Below, one piece after another: positions 17,415 to 26,608 of a stretch of DNA of 64,000 nt (positions within the stretch are counted from its first letter, which is position 1; every line of letters begins with the position of its first letter). The notes below the pieces were generated by a model, which saw only the letters and a program-made list of their open reading frames with translations, searched no databases and had not been told where the DNA came from. The translations under genes and the position numbers were made by a program. Location: contig OW818684.1 of assembly GCA_942493135.1 (NCBI GenBank), positions 4,402,001 to 4,466,000 of the forward strand, given 5' to 3'. The DNA comes from Planctellipticum sp942493135 (GTDB lineage: Bacteria > Planctomycetota > Planctomycetia > Planctomycetales > Planctomycetaceae).

Positions 17415-20400
17415 ATGCAGTGGCTGGCGGAAGTCTGCGTCAAACGCCCGGTGCTCGCCATCATGATCATCATGGCGCTGGTGGTGTCGGGAATCGCAGC
17501 CTATCCCCAGCTTGGCGTCGACCGCTTTCCGAACATGGATCTGCCAACCATGTACGTGCGGGCGGTCTATCCGGGGGCCTCGCCCGAGGAAGTCGAGTCG
17601 GAAGTCACGCAAGTCCTCGAAGATGCGATTGCGACGGTCGCGGGCATCGACGAGCTCCGTTCGATCTCCTCCGAAGGCAGCGCGATTGTCATCGTCACCT
17701 TCACGCTCAACCGCGAGCTCGACGCCGCAGTCCAGGACGTCCGCGATGCCGTCGGCAGCGTGCTCAACCGTCTCCCGCCGGGCATTGATCCTCCGACCGT
17801 CCGCAAACAGGACACCGATTCCTCGCCCATCCTGACGTTGGCGGTCTCCGGTCAACGCGACAGCCGGGAGCTGTACCTGCTGGCGGATCGCTTCGTCAAA
17901 AACGTCATCGAGTCCGCACCGGGGGTCGGACAGGTGACGATCGTCGGCGCCGCCGAACGCGCGGTCCAGGTGAATGTCGATTCGCAGCGGCTGGCCGCCT
18001 ACGGATTGTCGATCATGCAGGTCCGGGACGCGCTGGCGCGACAAAACGCCGAAGTTCCCGGCGGCCGGGTCGACGCGGGGCTCCGCGAACTGAATCTGCG
18101 GACGCTCGGTCGCGTCGAACGCGCCCGCGACTTCGACGAGATTGTGGTCGAAACCGTCGGCGGCCGGCGGATTACGCTCGGTGACCTGGGGACCGTGGAA
18201 GACGGCCAGAAGGAAGTCCGCACGCTGGCCCGCCTCGACGGTCAGCCCGCCGTCGTGCTGCAGGTTCAGCGGCAGTCGGGAACCAATACTGTTGAGGTGA
18301 TCGAGGGCATCAAGCAGCGGCTGCCGCGCTGCCGGGAACTTCTCCCGAAAGAGGTCGAAGTCTCCGTCATTCAGGATCAGTCTCGGTACATTGTGGCCGC
18401 CCTCCACGAAATCCAGGGCCACCTGATCTCCGGCAGTCTGCTGGCGAGCATCGTCGTCCTGCTCTTCATGGGCTCGTGGCGGTCTACGCTGATCGCGGCC
18501 GTCGCGATTCCCGCCTCGGTCATCGCCACCTTCGCCTTCATGCGGGCGTTCGATTTCACGCTCAACAATGTCACCATGCTCGCACTGGTACTGATGGTCG
18601 GCGTGGTGATCGACGACGCCATTGTGGTTCTAGAAAACGTTTTCCGATTTCTCGAAGAACACCAGATGTCGCCGCGCGAGGCCGCCATTCACGGCACGCG
18701 CGAAATCGGCATGGCGGTGCTGACGACGACGATCTCGCTGGTCATCGTCTTTCTCCCGGTCTCGTTTCTGTCGAGCGTGACCGGGCGGATGCTGTTTCAG
18801 TTCGGCATTACGGCGACGGTGGCGATCCTGGTTTCAATGCTGGTCAGCTTCACGCTGACGCCCATGATGTGCAGCCGGCTGCTGCGCAGTTCGGACCGCG
18901 ATCCCTCACACGCCCCGTCTTCGCGCCGCGGGCTGTATGGAATGATGGAAGGCGGCTACATGTGGCTGCTCCGGTGGTCGCTCAAGTTCAGGTGGCTGGT
19001 GCTGTTGATCTGCATCGGCGTGATCGGGCTCAACTGGCCGCTCTACCAGATGGTCAGTCAGGATTACATCCCGACCAACGTGGACGAATCCGAGTTCGAA
19101 GTCGGCGTGCAGGCCAAAGAAGGCGCCACGCTGACTGCGATGAACTCCACCATGCAGTTCGTCGAAGGCCAGATCCGGTCCATCGACGGCGTCGAACACG
19201 TCCTGGCGACTGTCGGAACCCGCGGGTTTGGCGGCGTCAACCGGGGGGAATGTTACGTTCGCCTGACCGACATCGAAGGACGGACATTCTCCTTCGGGCG
19301 ATTGTGGGCCGGATTGTTGAAAGGGAATCCTCGCGCCGCCTGGGAAGGCAACTTCACCCAGCAGTCCAAGATGCAGGAAATCCGCAGCCGGCTCCGCGGC
19401 CTGAAGGACTGCCGCGTCTCGGTTCGCAACCTGACCTCGCTCCGCCAGGGGGCGCCGGTCGACATTGACTTCTCCCTGACCGCAGCTAATATCCAACAGC
19501 TCGCCGAGTTCTCCGAAAAGCTGCGGGAAAAAGTCGTCGAGATCCCCGGGATCGTCGACGTCGACACGACCCTGCGGCTCGACAAACCCGAATGGCGAGT
19601 TCACATCGACCGCGAACGGGCGGCCTCGCTGGGCGTCGACGTTCGCGAAATTGCCGATACGCTCCGGATCGCCGTCGGTGGAGATGATCGAGTCTCCCGC
19701 TATCGCGACATTTCCGTCGACGACGCCTTCGATGTCGAATTGCGGCTCGTCGGCCTCGACCGGAAGGACCCGCAGGCCATTTCCCAGTTGTTCGTCCGCG
19801 GCGCCGGCGGCGCGGTCTCGGCCGGCGCCGTCGCCGAGGGAACGGCGCTGACCCGCATCGACAACGTTGTGGATTTCGAATACGGGGAGGCCCAGGCCCG
19901 GATCGACCGTCTCGATCGCCAGCGAATGGTTGCCGTCCGAGCCAACATCCAGCAGGGTTTCTCGCTCGGCGATCGGATTTCCGCCGTCCAGGCGGCGACC
20001 GCCGAACTGGGGCTCCCGGCGGGATTCGGCACCCGCGTCATGGGGCGCGGACGCGAACTTGAACGGACATTGCAGGACTTCGGCTGGACCATCGTCCTGT
20101 CGTTTGTCTTCATGTATATCGTTCTGGCGGCCCAGTACGAGCATCTCGTGCATCCGATCACGATCCTGCTTTCGCTCCCGCTTGCCGTGCCGTTCGGACT
20201 CTGGAGCCTCTACATCGGTGGGGAATCGCTCAACCTGTACTCGGCCCTCGGCATCCTCGTGCTGTTCGGCGTCGTCAAGAAAGCTTCGATTCTGCAGATC
20301 GATCACACGAACCACCTGCGGCAGGACAAGGGGATGGAGCGGACCGAGGCGATTCTGCAGGCCAACCGCGACCGGCTCCGGCCGATTCTGATGACGGTAA

Positions 20401-20636
20401 TCTCGTTCGTCGCCGGCCTGCTGCCGCTGCTCCTGGCGACGGGGCCGGGGGCCGAGGAACGCCGGTCGATCGCGGTCGTCGCTGTCGGCGGTCAGACGTT
20501 GTCGCTGGTGTTGACACTGCTGGCCATCCCTGTGATCTACTCGATACTGGATGACTTCGGCCTGCTGGTCGTGCGACGTCAGTGGTGTGCCAAACCCGTG
20601 ACCCGTGCGCCCGAACAACCTGTCACTTCCAATTAG
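17415..20636 (+). CDS. RND-family efflux transporter, inner-membrane pump
   Basis: 1073 residues, the usual size of HAE1/AcrB-type pumps. The N-terminus VKRPVLAIMIIMALVVSGI is the first of about 12 membrane helices. Proton-relay aspartates D400 and D401 are in the fourth helix (GVVIDDAIVVLENV). Two large periplasmic loops (residues ~40-340 and ~560-880) and the second-half motif GILVLFGVVKKASILQIDH are present. It exports small molecules by proton antiport together with the preceding adaptor. The substrate may be drugs, metals or lipids; the sequence does not decide it. Confidence 0.93.
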   Translation: MQWLAEVCVKRPVLAIMIIMALVVSGIAAYPQLGVDRFPNMDLPTMYVRAVYPGASPEEVESEVTQVLEDAIATVAGIDELRSISSEGSAIVIVTFTLNRELDAAVQDVRDAVGSVLNRLPPGIDPPTVRKQDTDSSPILTLAVSGQRDSRELYLLADRFVKNVIESAPGVGQVTIVGAAERAVQVNVDSQRLAAYGLSIMQVRDALARQNAEVPGGRVDAGLRELNLRTLGRVERARDFDEIVVETVGGRRITLGDLGTVEDGQKEVRTLARLDGQPAVVLQVQRQSGTNTVEVIEGIKQRLPRCRELLPKEVEVSVIQDQSRYIVAALHEIQGHLISGSLLASIVVLLFMGSWRSTLIAAVAIPASVIATFAFMRAFDFTLNNVTMLALVLMVGVVIDDAIVVLENVFRFLEEHQMSPREAAIHGTREIGMAVLTTTISLVIVFLPVSFLSSVTGRMLFQFGITATVAILVSMLVSFTLTPMMCSRLLRSSDRDPSHAPSSRRGLYGMMEGGYMWLLRWSLKFRWLVLLICIGVIGLNWPLYQMVSQDYIPTNVDESEFEVGVQAKEGATLTAMNSTMQFVEGQIRSIDGVEHVLATVGTRGFGGVNRGECYVRLTDIEGRTFSFGRLWAGLLKGNPRAAWEGNFTQQSKMQEIRSRLRGLKDCRVSVRNLTSLRQGAPVDIDFSLTAANIQQLAEFSEKLREKVVEIPGIVDVDTTLRLDKPEWRVHIDRERAASLGVDVREIADTLRIAVGGDDRVSRYRDISVDDAFDVELRLVGLDRKDPQAISQLFVRGAGGAVSAGAVAEGTALTRIDNVVDFEYGEAQARIDRLDRQRMVAVRANIQQGFSLGDRISAVQAATAELGLPAGFGTRVMGRGRELERTLQDFGWTIVLSFVFMYIVLAAQYEHLVHPITILLSLPLAVPFGLWSLYIGGESLNLYSALGILVLFGVVKKASILQIDHTNHLRQDKGMERTEAILQANRDRLRPILMTVISFVAGLLPLLLATGPGAEERRSIAVVAVGGQTLSLVLTLLAIPVIYSILDDFGLLVVRRQWCAKPVTRAPEQPVTSN

Positions 20637-20738
20637 CGCGACTTCGAGCGGACCTGTGGAGCAGACTGACCGTGCGGTGTAGTCTGGAGGGGTCGCTGCC
20701 GCCTCCCGGCCGCGGCCGTCTTCCGCTGAGGTGTCGCC

Positions 20739-21908
20739 ATGAGTTTTCGCGTAATCGCTGCTCTGTCTGCCGGACTCGTCTGCCTCGGGTGTGGTCTGTC
20801 CGATCGCGGAAACCTTCCGGAAACGGCGAGTGTTCGGCCCGCGGAGGCCGCGTTCGGCGAGACCTCCGATGACTTAATTGTCGACGAGCCTGAATCCACG
20901 CCTCCCGACATGCGCTGGATACCCGGGGGGACCTTTTTGATGGGGTCCGACGATCCGAAGTTTCCCGACGAATCTCCCGCCCACAACGTCACTCTGGACG
21001 GCTTCTGGATGGACGAGACGGAGGTGACGAATCGTCAATTTGACGAATTCGTACAGGCCACCGGCTACGTCACCGTCGCCGAAAAAGCTCCAGACCGCAA
21101 CGAGATCGCCAGTCAGGCCGGAATCGACCCGGCGGACATTCCCGCCGAGAATCTGGTCCCCGGCGCGATCTGCTTTAACTCGAAGTTCGACCCGAAGACT
21201 CTTCGAAAAGACCATCCGCTCTGGCCCTACCAGGTCTGGACTTACATCCTGGGAGCCAGTTGGCGTCACCCCGAAGGGCCGGATTCAAACATCGACGGTC
21301 GCTGGGATCACCCGGTCGTCCACGTCTCGTGGGACGACGCGATTGCCTATTGCCGCTGGGCGGGCAAGCGGCTTCCGACCGAAGCGGAATGGGAATACGC
21401 GGCCCGCGGCGGCCTGAAAGAGAGCGAATATCCGTGGGGTAACGACTTGCAGCCCGCGGGAAAGTGGGCCAGCAATATCTGGCAGGGGGAATTTCCGCTT
21501 GAGAACCGAGCCGACGACGGCTTCCGCGAAAGCTCACCCGTCAAGACGTTTCCGCCGAATGCGTACGGCCTCTACGACCTGTCCGGCAACGTCTGGGAGT
21601 GGTGCGGCGACTGGTACCGGCCCGATTACTACCGGAGCAGCCCCGACCGCAACCCGGCGGGGCCGGTTTCCAGCGTCGATCCGCTGGAACCGACTATACC
21701 CAAACGGGTTCAACGCGGCGGTTCCTTCATGTGCAGCGACAACTACTGCATTGGCTACCGTGTCGCAGCGCGCATGAAGGGGGATCTGACGACCGGCACA
21801 TTCCACTGCGGCTTCCGGACCGTCCTCAGTCCGCGGCAGTTCGAACAGTACCGCAAGGCGCCCGCTCAGCTTCGAGCCGCAAATACGTCGCCATCAGCGG
21901 GCGGTTAG
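20739..21908 (+). CDS. Formylglycine-generating enzyme (sulfatase-activating), lipoprotein type
   Basis: 389 residues. The FGE-sulfatase fold starts at MRWIPGGTFLMGS and runs to the C-terminus, including PVVHVSWDDAIAYCRWAGKR, LPTEAEWEYAARGG and LYDLSGNVWEWCGDWY. Two cysteines at residues 332 and 337 (RGGSFMCSDNYCIGYRVA) match in spacing and context the catalytic pair of human SUMF1. This separates it from the many FGE-like proteins without enzyme activity. The N-terminus has a lipobox (VCLGC), implying export. FGE oxidises a sulfatase cysteine to formylglycine. No sulfatase gene is in the window. The stop overlaps the convergent gene by 4 bp. Confidence 0.85.
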   Translation: MSFRVIAALSAGLVCLGCGLSDRGNLPETASVRPAEAAFGETSDDLIVDEPESTPPDMRWIPGGTFLMGSDDPKFPDESPAHNVTLDGFWMDETEVTNRQFDEFVQATGYVTVAEKAPDRNEIASQAGIDPADIPAENLVPGAICFNSKFDPKTLRKDHPLWPYQVWTYILGASWRHPEGPDSNIDGRWDHPVVHVSWDDAIAYCRWAGKRLPTEAEWEYAARGGLKESEYPWGNDLQPAGKWASNIWQGEFPLENRADDGFRESSPVKTFPPNAYGLYDLSGNVWEWCGDWYRPDYYRSSPDRNPAGPVSSVDPLEPTIPKRVQRGGSFMCSDNYCIGYRVAARMKGDLTTGTFHCGFRTVLSPRQFEQYRKAPAQLRAANTSPSAGG

Positions 21909-23299
21909 TAGAGTCCCGCGATGCTGCTGATGATCGACGACGCGAGGCCGGAAGTTTCGTCCCCCGTCCACATCGTGGCGATCCCTTCGTAGGCCACCCA
22001 GCCGTTGACGGCCAGGATCAGCGACGCGGCCGCCAGGCCGGCGATCGAACCAATGCCCCAGGACGGTTCGCGGGGACCGCGTGGCTTGGCGGCCACTGGA
22101 GCGAACTCATCGTCGCCAAACGTATCGGCTTCGCCGAACGACTCGTCGCTCGCTTCGAAGACTTCTTCCAACTCGTCGACGCCATCGTCGTCGGAGATCG
22201 CATCGATCAGATCGGCGCTGCTTCCCGATGTGCGGTCCAGTTCGTCGACGATGTCCAGATCCTGGACCGAATCGCTGCCGGTGTCAAATTGATCGGAGAG
22301 GGAACCTGGCTTCGCCGGAGCGGACTTACCACTCGGGGGCTGCAGGAAGCCCATGACATCTTCGTCTTCATCGTTGAGTTCGAGTTCCAGCGTCTGCTCG
22401 CTGTGCAATTCGTCGCCCAGCAGGATCTCACTCGAAGGCGACGGCGCTAATTCGTATTCGGTCTTCGATGAACCGTCGAGCGCGATCCCGCTGTCGCCGG
22501 TCGACATGGAGATTCCGCTGTCCGCGCCCGTCAGCGACAGACCGCTGTCATCCGTCGTCAGCGAAATTCCACTGTCGCCCGGATCCAGGGTGGGGCCAAC
22601 GGTACTGGAAAGCGACAACCCGCTGTCCGAACCCGGTGCGGCCATCACCGAAGATTCGCCCCCCTCAAAAATGCTGCTCGATCCGCTGTGGAGGGTGCTC
22701 CCGTCGGTGGCGAGGGTCAGACTGTCGTCCTCCTCGTCCTCGGTAACTCCTTTTTCCTGCAGCGGTGACATGTCTTTCTTGGAGCCGAAGTCCAGCATAC
22801 TGCCCGAGCCGACGAAGCTGGTCGACGATTCGGATCCCTGAACCAGAATGTCGCTGTCGCTTCGCTCACCCTCGGCCGGTTCCAGGATGGCGTTGTCGCC
22901 GCCGGACGTCTCGTCGGAGGTCGGCTTGGCAAAACTCTGCAGCTCCGGACCGCTCCCCGAGCCGCTTTCCAGCGGCGAATTCTTACTGATCATTGTTGGT
23001 TGTTCGGACAGGGCGTCTTCGTCCATGTCGACGTCCAGATACTGCAGATCGTCGCCGCCAAGCGTCAGTCCGTGGGACGATTCGTCGGTCAGAATCGACG
23101 AATCCATCGACGGGCGGCCTTCCGGCCCGGAGAATTTCCCGGCGGAAGCCAGCTGCTCGACGTCTTCCCGGCGGAACTTGGCAGTCCCGCGATCCATCAA
23201 TTGACGCAGATCACCGCCCTCAATCAGGCTCTGCAGGCCTTCCGGCGACACTCCATAGAGTGACATGACTTCTTCGGCGGTGAGAAATTTGCGTTCCAT
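21905..23299 (-). CDS. Membrane-anchored acidic protein with N-terminal helix-turn-helix-like domain and 9-residue repeats
   Basis: 464 residues from the ATG at 23299. Residues 2-52 (ERKFLTAEEVMSLYG..., FRREDVEQL) resemble an excisionase/MerR-type helix-turn-helix. A long acidic, Ser/Gly-rich region follows. At about residues 223-276 it contains tandem 9-residue units such as DSGISLTTD, DSGLSLTGA and DSGISMSTG. Near residue 420 a hydrophobic stretch (SIAGLAAASLILAVNGWVAY) forms one membrane helix close to the C-terminus. Function unknown. The combination suggests a membrane-tethered DNA-binding or scaffold protein. It is divergent from rpsB. The longer frame to 23509 is unlikely. Confidence 0.72.
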   Translation of the reverse strand: MERKFLTAEEVMSLYGVSPEGLQSLIEGGDLRQLMDRGTAKFRREDVEQLASAGKFSGPEGRPSMDSSILTDESSHGLTLGGDDLQYLDVDMDEDALSEQPTMISKNSPLESGSGSGPELQSFAKPTSDETSGGDNAILEPAEGERSDSDILVQGSESSTSFVGSGSMLDFGSKKDMSPLQEKGVTEDEEDDSLTLATDGSTLHSGSSSIFEGGESSVMAAPGSDSGLSLSSTVGPTLDPGDSGISLTTDDSGLSLTGADSGISMSTGDSGIALDGSSKTEYELAPSPSSEILLGDELHSEQTLELELNDEDEDVMGFLQPPSGKSAPAKPGSLSDQFDTGSDSVQDLDIVDELDRTSGSSADLIDAISDDDGVDELEEVFEASDESFGEADTFGDDEFAPVAAKPRGPREPSWGIGSIAGLAAASLILAVNGWVAYEGIATMWTGDETSGLASSIISSIAGLY

Positions 23300-23802
23300 A
23301 ATGATCGAAGTCCCTGCCGGTATACCGGCCAGCTCGGTCAGAGATTGACAATTCCGCACAATCGAATCGCACGATTCGCGATCCGTAACGTTTTGACAGG
23401 GCAGGAGTTCCGCAACGCAATGGCCCCTTGAGGCCTCCGCCAACTGTGAAACGCCTGCTTCTGCAAGACTACGCCGCAAAAAGTGAGGACGCCAGTGGTT
23501 TTTTGGCATCGCGTTCGCAAAATCAACATTCCTCCTTAACCAATGACTGCATCGCGTGTTGCGCCGTTGGCATACATTTCCGCGAAGTGCCTGGTCGCTC
23601 CGTGAAACGGGTGTCAGGAAGTTCCAACGTTCGCGAGAGCAACCCGCCAGATCATTCCGTACGGAACGAAGTCGACCGACGTTTGACGACTGCCTGGCGG
23701 AACGTTATCCTCCTGCGTTCCGAAAGTGGCGAGGTTCTGCCATTCGCCAGGAATCCATCGAGAGGATCGGCCTGCACTCCATCAGGCCATGGGAGCGTCG
23801 AC
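23300..23802. other. Divergent intergenic region upstream of rpsB
   Basis: 503 bases between the acidic-repeat gene and rpsB. It holds the rpsB promoter candidate at 23683-23711 and a small palindrome (GAATCG-CA-CGATTC, 23363-23376). The open frame that runs through it in the rpsB frame has no ribosomal-protein similarity before 23803. Confidence 0.6.
23683..23711 (+). promoter_or_regulatory. Promoter for rpsB-tsf
   Basis: TTGACG (23683-23688) and TATCCT (23706-23711) are separated by exactly 17 nt. This is the best sigma-70-like match I found, and it lies about 90 nt before the rpsB start. It supports the short rpsB gene call. Confidence 0.55.
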
Positions 23803-24549
23803 GTGTCCGAGATCGTGGTGAAAGACTTTCTGGAAGCGGGAATTCATTACGGACACCGGACCAGCCGGTGGAATCCGCGGATGCGCCCGTATATCTACGG
23901 TCGACGGAACCTGATTCACATCATTGACATCAAAGAGACGGTTCGCGGTCTGCTGAGAGCGAAGCGTTACCTGCAGAAGGTGGCCTCGCAGGGGAGCCTG
24001 GTGCTCTTCGTCGGCACCAAAAAGCAGGCCTCCGACAGCATCAAGGAATTCTCGACGGCCTGCGGCATGCCGTATGTGGATTATCGCTGGCTGGGCGGGA
24101 TCTTCACGAACTTCCGGACGATCCGCAATCGGATGAAGCGACTGGAAGAGCTCGATCGGATCTTCAACTCGGGCGAGATCGAGACTTACTCGAAGAAGCG
24201 TCAGTCCTCGCTGATCCGCGAGCACCGCAAGATGCTCCGGAATCTGAATGGACTCCGCGATATGAACCGTCTGCCGGAAGCGATGGTCATCGTCGATCCG
24301 CGGAAGGAACACAACGCCGTCCACGAAGCCCGGCTGATGGGCATCAAGGTGATCGGCCTGCTCGATACCGACTGCAATCCGGACGATATCGACCTGCCGA
24401 TCCCGGGCAACGACGACAGCATCCGCTCAATTCAGCTGGTGCTCAAGCACCTGACCGAGGCCATCCAGGAAGGTCGCAGCGCGCTGCCGCAGGATGCCAA
24501 CGGCAAGGATCTGGAACTGGAGCACAAGGCTGTTCCGTCCCTTTCTTAG
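23803..24549 (+). CDS. rpsB: 30S ribosomal protein S2
   Basis: 248 residues from the GTG at 23803, with GGGAG 7 nt upstream. It starts MSEIVVKDFLEAGIHYGHRT, matching the family start. Other S2 motifs are WNPRMRPYIYGRRNLIHIIDI, LFVGTKKQA, YRWLGGIFTNF and VIGLLDTDCNPDDIDLPIPGND. The longer frame to 23428 runs through the promoter and is rejected. S2 binds the 30S subunit late, near S1. tsf follows after 129 bp, the usual rpsB-tsf order. Confidence 0.97.
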   Translation: MSEIVVKDFLEAGIHYGHRTSRWNPRMRPYIYGRRNLIHIIDIKETVRGLLRAKRYLQKVASQGSLVLFVGTKKQASDSIKEFSTACGMPYVDYRWLGGIFTNFRTIRNRMKRLEELDRIFNSGEIETYSKKRQSSLIREHRKMLRNLNGLRDMNRLPEAMVIVDPRKEHNAVHEARLMGIKVIGLLDTDCNPDDIDLPIPGNDDSIRSIQLVLKHLTEAIQEGRSALPQDANGKDLELEHKAVPSLS

Positions 24550-24560
24550 GGCGGTGCCGA

Positions 24561-24596
24561 ACCCTGCCGGACGCAACGGCGTCTGACGTACAGGGT
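24561..24596 (+). terminator. Nested hairpin between rpsB and tsf, possible attenuator
   Basis: An outer ACCCTG / CAGGGT pair (24561-24566, 24591-24596) encloses an inner GACGC-AACG-GCGTC hairpin (24570-24583), followed by CAGCTTTTA. A partial terminator between rpsB and tsf is known in other bacteria; here it is inferred. Confidence 0.4.
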
Positions 24597-24678
24597 CAGC
24601 TTTTACGACTCACGCTGCCGCGACCGGGATAACGGCCGCGGCGGCTTTCTTTGACGACATCGACGAGGAGATGGACTC

Positions 24679-25509
24679 ATGGCCGAGATCTCGGCTGCGA
24701 CAGTCAAGGCGCTGCGCGATCTGACCGACCTGCCCATGATGGATTGCAAGCGGGCTCTGACGGAGGCTGCTGGCGATCAGGACAAGGCAATTGCGCTCCT
24801 CAAGGAATGGGGTAAGAAGGTCTCTATCAAGCGGGCCGAGAACGCCACCTCCGAGGGGCTGATCCGCGTGCTGGTTGCCGACGACGGCAGCGCCGGCGCC
24901 ATGATCGAACTGCAGTGCGAGTCGGCCCCGGTCGCCAAGGCGGACGACTTCATTCTGCTCGCCGACCAGTGCGTCAAGCAGTTGCTCAATGGTCCCGGGG
25001 CGTCGACGCCCGACGAACTGCTTGCTCAGGCGGCACCCGACGTTCCCGGCAAGACGCTGGCCCAGCTTCTGGAAGACGTGCAGAACAAGATTCGCGAGAA
25101 GATGCTGCTGGCGCGGATTCTGAAGGTTGCCGGTCCGGTTGGCGGATATGCGCACCACGACGGCAAGACCGGCGTGCTGGCCGCGGGCGAAGGCAAATTC
25201 GACTCCGTGCTTCGCGATGTCGCCATGCACGTCGCAGCGCTCCGTCCGCTCGTGACACAGCCGGAAGAGCTCGCCGCCGACATTGTTGCCGCGGAACGCG
25301 ATCGTCTGACGCAGGAAGCCACGGCCTCCGGCAAGCCGGCCAATATCGTCGAGAAGATCGTCGACGGCCGGATGAAGACGTTCTTTGCGGAGCAGGGCGT
25401 GCTCGTGCATCAGCTCTTCGCCAAGGACGACAGCAAGACGGTCAGCCAGGCGCTCGCCGAAAAGGGCCTCAAGGCCACGGGCTTTACCCGCTGGATTCTC
25501 GGTAACTGA
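24679..25509 (+). CDS. tsf: Translation elongation factor Ts
   Basis: 276 residues, near the family norm. The N-terminal UBA-like domain carries the signature LRDLTDLPMMDCKRALTEA. The core has EGLIRVLVADDGSAGAMIELQCES, with the two-subdomain arrangement of EF-Ts, and ends with a C-terminal module. EF-Ts exchanges GDP for GTP on EF-Tu. The usual Arg-Thr-Gly-Ala of the N-terminal signature is replaced by L-T-D-L-P, a small deviation. An AGGAG-like site sits before the ATG (gacgaggagATGG context). Confidence 0.97.
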   Translation: MAEISAATVKALRDLTDLPMMDCKRALTEAAGDQDKAIALLKEWGKKVSIKRAENATSEGLIRVLVADDGSAGAMIELQCESAPVAKADDFILLADQCVKQLLNGPGASTPDELLAQAAPDVPGKTLAQLLEDVQNKIREKMLLARILKVAGPVGGYAHHDGKTGVLAAGEGKFDSVLRDVAMHVAALRPLVTQPEELAADIVAAERDRLTQEATASGKPANIVEKIVDGRMKTFFAEQGVLVHQLFAKDDSKTVSQALAEKGLKATGFTRWILGN

Positions 25510-25556
25510 GAAGCGTTGCGGGCGCCATCATGGACGAGTCCGTTTGACAGATGATA

Positions 25557-25586
25557 GATTCAGGGGGCGATGTCGCCCCCTGAATC
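25557..25586 (+). terminator. Strong intrinsic terminator after tsf
   Basis: A perfect 14-nt inverted repeat (25557-25570 and 25573-25586), GC-rich in the centre, is followed by GTTTCCC. It lies about 50 bp past the tsf stop and 65 bp before pyrH, so pyrH may rely partly on its own promoter. Confidence 0.75.
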
Positions 25587-25650
25587 GTTTCCCGGAGCAG
25601 GTGGAACGATCCCGGCCTGTCCCGCAGCTGTCCACGAAGCGAGTTGAAAC

Positions 25651-26391
25651 ATGCCTGACGCCTCGATGCCCGCCGGAACTCCCGCTTACAAGCGAGTCCT
25701 GCTCAAACTGAGCGGGGAAAGCTTCTGTCGCCCTGGCGAATCGGGCATCAGCTTGTCGGAAGTCTCAATCATCTGCGAGCAGATCAAACGCGTCGTCGCC
25801 ACCGGCGTCGAACTCGCTATCGTCTGCGGCGGCGGCAACATTCTCCGCGGCAAAGAATTCTCGGCCTCGAACTCGATCGTGATCCCGTCGACGGCCCATT
25901 ATATGGGGATGCTCGCCACGGTGATCAACGGCCTGGCGCTGCAGGACGCCTTGGAGAGCTTCGGCGTCGCCACGCGGCTGCAGAGTGCAATCCGCATGGA
26001 AGGGGTCGCCGAGCCGTTCATCCGCCGCCGCTGCATTCGGCACCTGCAAAAGGGGCGGGTCGTGATTCTGGCCGCCGGAACCGGCAGCCCGTTTGTGACA
26101 ACCGATACCGCCGCCGCGCTGCGGGCCCGCGAGATCGACGCCGACGTGCTGGTCAAAGCGACCCGCGTCGACGGCATCTATTCGGAAGACCCCCTGAAGA
26201 ATCCGCACGCGATGCGATACTCGGAGATCTCCTACCAGGATGTCATCCGGCAGGGACTGCAGGTGATGGACATGCAGGCCATGCATCACTGCATGGAGCA
26301 CGGCATCCCGATCGTCGTGCTCAACTACCAGAAGCCCGGCAATATCGAACGCGCCATCGCCGGCGAACGGATGGGAACGCGGGTCGGGTAG
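25651..26391 (+). CDS. pyrH: UMP kinase (uridylate kinase)
   Basis: Phosphorylates UMP to UDP. The 246 residues belong to the bacterial amino-acid-kinase type and include YKRVLLKLSGESF, the CGGGNILRG loop, MGMLATVINGLALQDALE, and the nucleotide-binding GTGSPFVTTDTAA...DVLVKATRVDGIYSEDP. It ends in VVLNYQKPGNIERA. The pyrH position after tsf is widely conserved. A strong hairpin separates it from tsf. Confidence 0.96.
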   Translation: MPDASMPAGTPAYKRVLLKLSGESFCRPGESGISLSEVSIICEQIKRVVATGVELAIVCGGGNILRGKEFSASNSIVIPSTAHYMGMLATVINGLALQDALESFGVATRLQSAIRMEGVAEPFIRRRCIRHLQKGRVVILAAGTGSPFVTTDTAAALRAREIDADVLVKATRVDGIYSEDPLKNPHAMRYSEISYQDVIRQGLQVMDMQAMHHCMEHGIPIVVLNYQKPGNIERAIAGERMGTRVG

Positions 26392-26460
26392 CCTTCCTCA
26401 GTGGCCAACTTCCAGGAATCCGTCTCGCGCATACGAAACGGTGTTTGATCGGAGGAAGAG

Positions 26461-26570
26461 GGTGAAATGTGAGTCGTGAATAGTGCCGAGTGCAGAATGC
26501 CGGATGGAATCCGCCCCCGCCGGTTCTTCATTTTGCACTCATCACTACTCAATACTCACTGTTCACTTTC
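26461..26570. repeat. Imperfect 38-nt inverted repeat between convergent genes
   Basis: Positions 26462-26499 pair with 26529-26566. On the same strand 30 of 38 positions agree after reverse-complementing, with several mismatches allowing G-T pairing. Both arms contain a run of near-identical short units (GTGAGT, GTGAAT, GAGTGC). It lies between the pyrH end and the convergent DUF1501 gene, so it could act as a bidirectional terminator. The CATTTTGCACT word recurs at 50861. Confidence 0.7.
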
Positions 26571-26608
26571 CTGATCTCTCCCGCTCGCTTCGCTGTGATT
26601 CCGCGAGT

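Noticed and set aside
23428..23802. N-terminal extension of ribosomal protein S2
   Set aside because: It contains the promoter candidate and has no S2 homology; the GTG at 23803 has a ribosome site.
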